Shown piece by piece: positions 1-10,100 of a stretch of DNA of 64,000 nt (position 1 is the stretch's first letter; the number at the start of each line of letters is the position of its first letter). Position numbers and translations under genes: made by a program. This DNA is from Rhabditoides inermis (taxonomy: Eukaryota > Nematoda > Chromadorea > Rhabditida > Rhabditidae), in contig CAWZYM010000176.1 in NCBI GenBank assembly GCA_963966185.1, positions 62,001 to 126,000 of the forward strand, written 5' to 3'. Under the pieces are notes generated by a model that had not been told where the DNA came from, did not search any database, and saw only the letters and a list, made by a program, of their open reading frames with translations.

Positions 1-3000
1 GAATCTGCTCCCAGACGCAGACCAAGTGATATCTTTATCGAAATATGCAAGAGTACATATATATCTGTGACAGTTTTTTTTAGCTTTCGTTTTGCAGGAT
101 GAAATTGGAAACAGATATCCTACCTTGAATGCAACGTATCATTTCTTTATCAATTTCAATGATATCAAGATTGGACAAAATAATGCAGTAAAGAAAAAAC
201 GTGTGATGTAAGACATCATACACTTCAAATTTCAGACCATAAATTCGAATAACATTCATTGGACACTAAATTCCAACGCAAATGTGTTTCAAAGAAATCT
301 TTTACGAAAAGAATTTCCTCTGAAAACCATCATATTCTCGAGAAAGGTAGACCTTATAATGCAACAAAGAAAAAATACTGTAATCACAATTTAGATACGC
401 GACGAACTTACCTCTTTTCGCTCTGAGAACAAGAGAATGAAAAAGTTTTCATTCGATGTGTGTTCGTTTTATAAATTAGTGTACGATGATTTAACGATGA
501 CTTGTGGAACTTTAGTACACGATTAATAACTATACGGCGAACGCTTTGGCAATATTCTATTTCGTGTGCATTCTTCTTGCAGCTGGGACAAGCTATGTGT
601 TCTACTTTATTCCAGGTTACTTTTAGTTTACATGTTTTAAAGTAACGAAGTTATTTTCAGCAAAGTACGAAAGATTTCTGAAAGTAGCCATTGTTTTCTT
701 CTTGTTCATGATCTTAGCTTGCGTACCTATACCGTGAGATACAGTTTTATTAGTTAATTACATTAAAGAAGTTTGTTTAGTATATTGCTCAATTTCGCAA
801 ATTCCCGCCAGCTTGGATGTTCATATTTTGAACACAATATGAATCTAGTAACGGACGTTTCGTTCAAATTCAACAACGTCCTTCAACGAAACTCATTGTA
901 CATTTCGAAATGTTAGTTAAGTGAAAAACAAGTGTTTAGGGATATGAAGTTGTGTGATGGGAAACAACTACTGTTTGACAAATACGTTGAACGCATCATT
1001 GCTAAAGGTGTGTTTTTGAGTTCTGCACAACGAAGAATTATGTCAGATATAACAAGCAAATTTAACGAAACTATTGCCTTCATACAAAATATGACAGTGG
1101 AATACGTTGTAAACATAAGGAAACAAGTGCAGGTAAAAACAAACTTTTGAAAAAAGCATTCGTATTTGTTTTGAGCAACTTGAAAGGCACTACAAACTCT
1201 ACGACACGAAACTGAAAAGTCTACTGAAAGAGTGTGCTCCATTTCCTGGATGGTCTCAGAAATATCCTGGAGATGTAGTTGTTAATGAATGTCCCTCAAC
1301 TGAACACGAATTTGAAACAATGAAAATTCAAGGATTGGCCATACATGCATACAAGGTGATATACTATTGTAATAACTAAAGTCAAAAATAAAAGTCAAAT
1401 ATACTATTGTAATAACTAAAATTATTACAATAGTATATTTGTTATAACAATAGAGTTATTACAATAGTATATATACAATAGTGTTTATACTAAAGTTATT
1501 ACAATAGTATGTATATACAATAGTGCTATTACAAAAGTTTTTATATGTTGTAATTCATAGAAACTATTTCAAAAAATAACCTAACTTTTCAGAGATCTTG
1601 GACAGGAGAAAGTGGTTATACGAATACAGGAAATGTGACCGCTTTTGTCGATCTTTTGAATGCTTTGAATAAAACTATCCAAGACACGGGGGCAGTTCAT
1701 CTTTTGAAACCTGTTGACGACTCGTTGAATCGTACTACACTCATGGTGAAACTAATTTTAATGAGCATCAGTCATGTCTTATTTTCTTTTTCAGAAATCG
1801 ATAAAAGACAAACTTCCGAAACAATGCAGACTGTCAACTGTGTATAGGAACATTGTGACAAGAGCGTGTGATCAAATCAAACCGTACTATCTACTCGTTA
1901 ATAATCTTTGTGAGTTGTATTCATGCTTTTAAAAAGTGTTCACTCATATGTATTAGGTGTGTTGGCGTTCTCGTTTTGGTTAATCGGAGCTGTATTTGTT
2001 CTACTAGCGTATTATCGACATCTGAATCCAATAAGAAGCAAGAAACATAAAAAGAACTGGGTACGTATGCTTACAATGTTCAAAGTTAACTTCATGTTTT
2101 AGATTGATTTTAACACTGATAACCACATGAAGTTCGTAAACAGTGTTGGAATATATCTCGTAAGACAAACTTATCATTACTGAAATGTCATTGAATGCCT
2201 AGGATTGCTTGACGGTTGATCCGAGAGCTGTTTATGAGTCCTTTGTGAAAAGCAAAACAGATTCGGAGAAATCAGTAAATCCTACGTACGAATCGAAAAT
2301 GAGTGACGTAAAGTCGAATGAGTCAAAAATATACAAAACGATTGAAACGAATTCAAAGGAATCTAAAATATCCAAATCTAAAATAAGTGATGTAAATTCA
2401 AAAGAGTCCAAGAATTCGCAATCCAAGTTGGATGAAGTGAAGACGAAAACACAAATGAGGTTTTTTTTTGTTTTGCAACGAAGTCCTAAAAACACTTTTT
2501 CAGCGATGCTGATGTTGATTTTGTACCTGAAACAATGGTTGATTTGGGATGGAACGATAACAAAAAGTTTAATGGGAATTGGGTGATTCCGACCGGAAAC
2601 GCTCAAAAGTTAGTAATTTGTCCAGACTTTTATGATTAAGTTTTCCAGGTACATCTTGACCGAATCTCCGTCTGCTGACACCGCAGTTGATTTCTGGCAT
2701 GTTGTCTTCCGCTACAAATGCAAAGCAATCGTCATGCTCAATGAATTCATGCAAAAGGATAAGACAACTAACTTGTTTTTCGAATACTGGAACAATAAGA
2801 CGCCGCTAATGTTCAAAAACGACTACGTTACATATACGGTGCGAGTTTTGATTGTTCCTTGTATAACATGTATGACTTTGATGTTATAGGTGAAATGTAT
2901 CTCTGTATCCGCACCAATTATTGGAAACCTTAAACGCTACACTTTCTCCATCTTCAAGTATGACGATAATAGTAAACTTACCTTTTAATGTATTTCAGTG

Positions 3001-5462
3001 GATTAGGATATCATGAGGTTGAATTGCTGCACTACACTGGGTGGGAAGATTGTCTCGCTCCGATGGACCCGAAAGAACTCGCGAAATTGATGTTGTTTCT
3101 ATATGAAGACGTCGGAACGCCGCAGCAACCAGTGATTGTCCACTGCGCTGACGGAATCAGCAAGAGCGCCGCATTTGTCGGTAGGGTCGTTTTTACATTT
3201 CCTCATTAACAAATATTCAGCCGTCGATGTTTTGACATCAATTGTGGAGACCGATCCTAACCCCGACCCATTACAGCTACTTCACGTACGTTTCTAGTTG
3301 TTATAGTTAAATAAATTGTATTTCAGACTATGCGTCGTTATCGAGCGAAGAGTTTCACGGATAAGTGGCAGTACTACTTTACCTACATGTGCTTCTTTCA
3401 GTTTCATTTCCAGGTAAAACTAAATTACCACTACATACCACAATTTTGTTCATATTCAAGAATGCGACGTATGGCCGATACTCGAAGGTGTATAACTATC
3501 TCATAGAAAGGACGGACTCATATGTGAACAAGCTGAAGGCAGCGACGATTGCCGAAGACCCTTCTGCAGTTGAAGAGCGAATAAAGAGAGTACAGACGAG
3601 CTTCAAGAAGTTCTCCCGAGATAAAAAGAAAGACCAAAAGACCGAAATGTCTTCGAAAAAAGATCGGGTAAGCATTATCACTATCTTGTAAATCGTTTGT
3701 TTTTGCGAGATAGCGAGAGGTCAGATGCGCAAAGACTCACTACTACGCTGACTACTATTCAGATGCGCAAATTGTGTAGTGTAGCGCAGGCTCCTCAGAC
3801 TCCTCCCACAGACTTTCACTTTTGTGACTTCCTTGAAATATTTTAGGCAGATTTTTTTTGCACGCGCTTCAATCCCTCTGCTTTCTTTCTTCGAAAAGTC
3901 TAGTTTCGAATTTTCGATTAAGTATGTACATTTGAGAGAAAAGAGTATTCGTTGTTTTCAGAAATTGACTGGAATGAGTCTCAAGGGATGCAATAACACA
4001 TATTTACTGGGAGAGTTGCTTGGCTCGGGTACCTATGGGCAGGTCTACGAAGCGACGTGCATGGAAAATGGAAAGAACAAACAATACGCCATGAAAACCG
4101 AGAAGCGTGGTATTCCATCCGCTTCCATCAACGTATGATTCTACAAAATAGTTCATAAAATATGAAAATTTAGAATGAGATACTAATTCTGAGCACTGTC
4201 ACCGCTAACCCTCTTGAAAAACGAAACCAGATCATCGAATTCATCGACAAAGGTGCTGTATGTTGTATCCCACCAAAATATATTAACATTCAGGACACGC
4301 TGCGAGCTTCACTTTCATGGTCATCACTCTTGTCGGATGCTCGCTCACTACTATTCAGAAAATCGCCGTCAAACTCAAGTATGCACAATATTTCGTCTAA
4401 CCGTGAAACTGTCAATTGTTATAGCAACTTTTCCGCAATGTACCTATCTATCCAATCGTTCAATGCTATTCACCAGTTGCATTCCTGCGGATTCATTCAT
4501 CGGTGGGTTTTAGAACATTGCATTTTTTTTTTAAATCGAAATCATCCGAGGAATATAATTGGGCATGCACACCATTTTAGAGACCTCAAACCTGGAAATT
4601 TCGCTATCGGAGGAAATAGAGAAACTGTTGTGTACGTCCTCGACTTTGGAATGGCCTGCCGATGCGTGAACGATAAAGGAAAGTACATCACAAGGAAGGG
4701 AACTGTTGATGGATTCATCGGAACGTTGCGGTATGTAACACAGAATTTCGAGTGCACATGTCAACGATAAGAAATTCAGTTGTATCGTTTTTATGGATAA
4801 TGTTGAATATCGCATATCATCTTTCTTTCAGATATGCGTCGCGCGCAGCTCACGAAATGAACGAGCAAAATGCCTGCGACGACCTCGAATCCTGGCTCTA
4901 CATGAGCATCGAGGTATATACAACTTTCTAGATTTCGACATCGTTCCGTTTGAGATGTTCCGACCACTAGAATGGAAGGGTGTCCTCGACAAGGAGTTTG
5001 TTTACAACGCTAAAACAGATCTGATAGAAAGAAGAAGTAAGTTTAGAAACACTAATGTAATGACTGTAATGTAATGACTGATGATTATGTGGTAATTTTC
5101 AAGATTGGAGCGCTATGAAGAAAGATGGCCTTCCATCTGTTTTCAAAACTCTCATCAAAATGATTGCCGAGATGAAGCCTTATCGCAAGCCTGAATATGG
5201 GAAGATGATGCGAGCGATGATGGAAGCAGAGATCAAATATCATGTTAGTTTTCAAATCAAGCAAAGTTAACCTGTACCTGACACATTCAGCTTGATCTCG
5301 AATGGATGATGAACGCAGAACTCTACGACAGGAAGCAGTACGAGGTAATCAGTAACACATACTATATGATGTATTCTATATCTATTTCAGGCAGAGACGA
5401 CTCGAGCGACATCCAGGGACAACAAGGCTATGCTTCGCAGTTTTGACAATCGGAAGCAGTGA
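1..5462 (+). CDS. Gene 1: five-TM receptor-like protein with degenerate PTP and CK1-like kinase domains (5' end outside window)
   Basis: I traced 32 exons with consistent phases and GT-AG introns: 1-52, 98-187, 236-346, 395-457, 516-615, 661-733, 781-897, 940-1007, 1047-1132, 1176-1355, 1593-1745, 1795-1909, 1957-2060, 2103-2159, 2203-2459, 2504-2608, 2649-2838, 2890-2957, 2999-3180, 3221-3285, 3327-3413, 3461-3667, 3962-4132, 4174-4252, 4294-4378, 4425-4502, 4581-4730, 4832-4913, 4955-5036, 5104-5243, 5291-5344, 5391-5462, about 1174 codons. Exons 516-897 hold TM3 and TM4. Exons 1957-2060 hold TM5, followed by a basic stop-transfer (RSKKHKKNW). Exons 2203-2459 are a Lys/Ser-rich linker. The PTP domain (2504 to about 3500) has YILTESP, WED for WPD, and HCADGISKS with the catalytic Cys but Lys for Arg. 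The kinase (3962-5462) has GSGTYGQV, YAMKTE, HRDLKPGN, DFG and DDLESW, typical of CK1/TTBK. The loops carry several N-glycosylation sequons. An alternative is two adjacent genes split in the 294 bp intron 3668-3961. Confidence 0.85.
1396..1441. repeat. Perfect 20-bp inverted repeat in gene 1 intron
   Basis: The stem arms 1396-1415 and 1422-1441 are perfect reverse complements around a 6-base loop. The rest of this intron (1356-1592) is made of further copies of the ATACTATTGTAATAACT motif in both orientations. It replaces the unrelated introns at this position in the other gene copies, which suggests a small palindromic repeat that grew inside the intron. Confidence 0.8.
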
Positions 5463-5727
5463 TATGCATCTGCATATCAACTCTTACTCGACACTTTTCC
5501 TTGATTTTATTTCTTATTAGATCTATATAATATTTCGTACACGTTCGGTCAATCTATTATCACTTACACGTGTCTTACAGATGTAAGTTTATACATTTCG
5601 TGCTTCACGGTTCACGGTAACACCAACTACTAGAAAACTAGCACAATGCAGTTTTAAAACATGTATTAATTGTTAATTCCCTAAGTTCGTGTGATAACAA
5701 CTGTTTTTGTGACTTGAAATGCATCAG

Positions 5728-5733
5728 AATAAA
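5728..5733 (+). terminator. Poly(A) signal AATAAA of gene 1
   Basis: AATAAA lies 266 bases after the stop codon. The same 3' UTR context carries AATAAA after genes 3 and 4 but AATGAA (18583-18588) after gene 2. Confidence 0.55.
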
Positions 5734-5996
5734 GACAGAAGAAAAGAAACGTTTTTTTTCTCGATAAAATTCATCTAGCTGAACCTAGCTGAACCGAGAT
5801 TATCTTTCAAAAATACTTCCAAGTAAAAGTAGTTGGTTTGTACCGTTGTCTCAGTTAAGCAAAAGAACTGACATGTTTTCAATGGAGACATGTGCCAACA
5901 GGCTCTCTCTCTCTCATATAGTCGGTTTGGATCCTATATGCCATCTGTGACATTTCACATGTTGTGCAGTTTTTTGCACGGCTGTATGCGCAAAAT

Positions 5997-6068
5997 GATC
6001 AGACAGGATTCGAACCCGCGACCTCAAGAACACTGGCGACCGCTCTAACCAGCTGCGCCATAGAGGCA
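5997..6068 (-). pseudogene. tRNA-like pseudogene or SINE head
   Basis: On the minus strand there is an exact Pol III box A (TGGCGCAGCTGG, 6049-6060) and an exact box B (GGTTCGAATCC, 6006-6016), with tRNA spacing and a pairable T-arm. The 7-base acceptor ends do not pair and I cannot fold a convincing anticodon stem, so this is not a working tRNA. A tRNA-derived SINE head is the other reading. Confidence 0.6.
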
Positions 6069-6550
6069 GATAGAAGGAGAGCTGAATACATTGATTATAA
6101 CACCGGAAAGAGCATAACACAACGCAAAGAACCAGAAATTGTATGTTCCAGCTAGACTCCCAAACATGAAACCACACGAAATGAAAACGTCCCCCACAAA
6201 CAACTACACACGGGCTTCTCCACACACACGTTTCACAAACACTCTCAGTCTAAGAGAATAATCAACTTTATTGCAAGACAACTTTCATGTATATAATACC
6301 AACAAGCGAATCTACAATGAACTAGTAGGAACAACGATACAAAAATCTACTCTTCCTCCATCGCTCCTTCTTTTCCTTCCTGGGAACGTGGGCGGGACGG
6401 CGGCGAGCCACTCTGATCGTCGACATCTGAACAAAACAATATATGTATACAAGCAACTCGTAACATAGTGTGGTACATTCCTAACAAATACAGTTTTGGT
6501 AAGCAACTTTTGACAAACAACTTATATTGAATAGATATTGAATAATAAGC

Positions 6551-7006
6551 AGCTGATCCGAGCTGATCCGAGCTGAACCGAGCTGATCCGAGCTCCGAGC
6601 TGATCCGAGCTGATCCGAGCTGATCCGAGCTGATCCGAGCTGATCCGAGCTGATCCGAGCTGGTCCGAGCTGATCCGAGCTGATCCGAGCTGATCCGAGC
6701 TGATCCGAGCTGATCCGAGCTGATCCGAGCTGATCCGAGCTGATCCGAGCTGATCCGAGCTGATCCGAGCTGATCCGAGCTGATCCGAGCTGATCCGAGC
6801 TGATCCGAGCTGATCCGAGCTGATCCGAGCTGATCCGAGCTGATCCGAGCTGATCCGAGCTGATCCGAGCTGATCCGAGCTGATCCGAGCTGATCCGAGC
6901 TGATCCGAGCTGATCCGAGCTGATCCGAGCTGATCCGAGCTGATCCGAGCTGATCCGAGCTGATCCGAGCTGATCCGAGCTGATCCGAGCTGATCCGAGC
7001 TGATCC
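6551..7006. repeat. 10-bp minisatellite, about 45 units
   Basis: Nearly perfect head-to-tail copies of AGCTGATCCG cover about 456 bp, with rare variants (GAACCG, GGTCCG) and one internal partial unit at 6591-6600. The reverse strand is open only because 30 bp encodes a ten-residue repeat (DQLGSARISS); this is not a gene. Shorter or degenerate arrays of the same decamer follow the other gene copies. Confidence 0.97.
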
Positions 7007-7119
7007 AAATTGTTCGAAACGCTAGTCTCCTCTCCTTTCTAACTCCTTTCGTTTTGTCATCATTTTCATAATTCGCTGTGATGTGAGTCTTCTTCCATCC
7101 CTATCGTCATTTCTTCGCA

Positions 7120-10100
7120 ATGGCGCATCTGATGTGGCGGTGAGTGTCCATTCTTTCCATCCAAGTGTCTCCTCATTTCCCCGCCATGTCTCGCCTCGCT
7201 CGGTCGGTTGCCGAAAATTTTCTCTCACCTCTTTGTTGACAATAATCTCATAATGTTCTGTTATAGGTTGTTGCTTCTGTTGCTGATGATGGCACACTGG
7301 GCGGATGGAAAAGGTCATTATTTTATTCATTATTTTAAAAATCCATCGATGAATGGAATAAATTTGGATAAGATGACGTCACAGACTTTTGACTAGTGAC
7401 TCACGATAGTCGCTTGTTGTTAGGTTGGTTGTCATTTCACCGTGATATCATTGGTTATCGAGATGATGGAATCCAGTTGCTTCCGCTATATATGCTGCGC
7501 ACACATATGTTCACTACGCGAAACTTTTTTTTCTATTTGAATAGTGGCACACTCTTTCCACTTCATCCGGTGTACATTTTACGCAACAGTCAACGGGTAT
7601 CCGTCCTAGAATCTGTCGTTTCACTGCGCGGTTACGTAGTCTGGTTGCAATCTGCAGTGGTGGTGAGCACAGTGCGAAGTGTACACACATGACATGTTAA
7701 AGATTATGATTGTATTCTTCGACCTTTGTGTTTCCTGATGGGCCATATGGGGAGTCCGATGTCGATGTCGATGCGCAGCCTAGGTTTTCTCGCTCTCACA
7801 CGGACAACCCACGCACCTGTGGTGGCCGATTTTGATACAATTAAGTACCTATGCACAATTACGCTGAATCCGAATATTATCAAAACTTTTTCAAAATCAC
7901 TCACTCACTCACTCACTCACTCCTCGGCCGATTCTCCGTAGATCATCTGGAGCATTGTCGCTCCTTAGCCGGCGAGCATCGTGTGAACCAGTTCTGACCA
8001 CTTGACGCGGTCTTGTGCCATGTCCATAACACTGCCCGTTGCGAGTGTTTCAAGCTCTGCGGAACGAAGTGTTCAACTATGTCATCGACGACGTGATGCG
8101 ACGTGTTGTGGAGGAGTATGGAGGAGGAGTGGAGTTGCACCCGACAGGACGGAAAGTCACCGACCTCGACAACGCGGATGACATCGCTCTGCTTGGAGAA
8201 GACCCTGTCAACCTGCAGAAAGCTGTCGACCGTCTCGGTCTCCTCGCCGCATCGTACGGTCTGACCCTCAAGCCGGACAAGTGCGAGTCGATGACCATCC
8301 CGCGAGGAGTAAAGGAGGAGTTCACTGTCAATGGAGAGAAGATTGCGCAGACCACAAACTTCCGCCGACCTTACTAAGGATGTGGAGTCGCGAATCGCCC
8401 TAGCCTGCTCCGCGTTCAATTCGCTGGAAAAGGTTTTGTGGAGATCGAGCGTCGCCAATTACGTCAAGCTGCGGATCTACCTCACCGCCATGCGACATGC
8501 GATGCTCTACGGATCCGGTACTTGGGCTTTCAATTAGAAGCTCGAGGAGAAGCTGGATACGGCGGAACGCAAATTCTTGCGCCGGATGTTAGGCTACTTC
8601 TACCCAAACCGTCGCCACAACTCGCAGTTGTATCGGGATGTAAACAACATCTACTCCCGTCTCCTGCGCAAAACGTCCAAGCTGCCTACCCCCTCGCGGC
8701 AAGTGGCGGCAACGAGAGTTCGTCTCTTGGGACACGTGCTGCGACGAGAAGACCATCGAGTTGTGAAGCAAACTGCACTCACACTACCGCCGCCGGAGTG
8801 GAGACGAGGCCCAGAAAGGAAACGCGCTACAAGGGACGAGAAGCTGAAGGAGGATGTCGGGCCTACGTCTGCCGTGCGCGCCAAGGTTACCTCGAGAGAC
8901 ACTTCGGCAAAACCTTTTTTTCAAAATAGCACTTTGAAAATGATTTGGTCACGCACCGTATACACTACACTTGAAAACGACCTGTCAAATAACAGCGACG
9001 TGGCGGAATGATTAGTTGGTTAGGAAATTGGAAATGACGGTCGGTTGTTCTATCCTCGCCGTGTCCACTGTTTTTTTATTCAGTGCGTCAACTAAAGACT
9101 CTAACCAAAATTTTTATTTACAATTTCATTTATAAGATGGCCAAATTTCGAAAACTTCTATTGTTCGAATTGTATGAGTTATTTTTCCAAAACCATCCCG
9201 TGTCAGGGTTCAGGTCGTACAGTTTCGTTTGACTTTTGTATGAGCGCTCGTCTATTGGATGATCTCGTTCCGACTTTTCTGACTCGGCTTGTCAAGGAAC
9301 TGTTGCTATGCAAGAGACGGACTTCGCTCGATGAAGTCAAAAAGTCGTTCGCCCGCTTTGTTTCTCACAGTATCCGTTTGGCCAAATGCAAAACGCGTTG
9401 CAAGTTTTTTCAAGCTTGGCTTTAAAGTCGCCGTCGATTGTCTGGTATCCGTCTTGATCTTCCTCGTTGTTATAAAATTACAGTAGAACTCATCTTACTC
9501 ATTATATTGTAGAATGCAAGAACGATGCAGTAGATGTGAGAGAATTATCGGATAGAAATGGATGGGGAACACACATACTCGATGCAACGACTGCGATCTG
9601 GGCAACCAAGGATCGGGCAAGAATTAGCAATACCAGACTGCTGGGAGTGTTACAGGTGTGTTGTACTATCAGACAATGAGGAGGTACATGAACGTTTCAG
9701 TATATGTATGGACAAAATCGCACTGAGTCGCAATCTGTTCGAAGACTCGTAGAAGATCTAGAAAAACAAATCTCGGTATCAATATGAATCTACTAGTTCA
9801 ATGTTGTATTAATCACTTAGCACTCGTCTCTCATTTCTCCGATATTGGTCGTTTTGTTTGCTTGTGGCAGTGTGATTGCAATTGTGGTAGCAATTAAAAT
9901 TCTTCGAAAAAGAAAGCCGAAAACACAGGTATGCTTTGAATTCTTTGTACGCCTCTACATACATTTTTTCATAGATTCCGAAAACGTTCACACTGTCTAT
10001 CAACGGACAAGAATATACAGTGGAGATACCAAATATGATCGACGATTTGTTCATACAGATCAATTATGCCAAGGTTTTTGTGTAGAGCACAGAAGCTTCA

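Larger units (their letters stand above)
5463..6550. other. 3' flank of gene 1
   Basis: This spacer holds the 3' UTR, a short two-unit copy of the AGCTGAACC(T/G) decamer at 5777-5798, and a tRNA-like pseudogene at 5997-6068. I see no open coding exon in the remainder. Unlike the spacers after genes 2 and 3, it lacks the chemoreceptor/EF-G/CR1 cassette. Confidence 0.6.

Noticed and set aside
3824..4138. Kinase as an independent gene starting upstream of 3962
   Set aside because: The frame upstream of 3962 is intronic, is not conserved in genes 2 and 3, and in gene 3 is interrupted by a MITE. The phase-0 splice from the PTP exon explains it better. It is kept as the alternative to test.
5997..6068. 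Functional tRNA gene on the minus strand
   Set aside because: Box A and box B are perfect, but the acceptor ends do not pair and no good anticodon arm forms.
6481..7008. 175-residue open frame on the minus strand
   Set aside because: It is a translation of the 10-bp minisatellite, a frame open by periodicity only.
9174..9425. Stand-alone 83-residue protein repeated at 26892 and 49066
   Set aside because: It may be part of the unresolved 5' exons of the receptor gene. A cryptic splice donor (GTATCC) and acceptor cut the frame, so I do not call it a separate gene.
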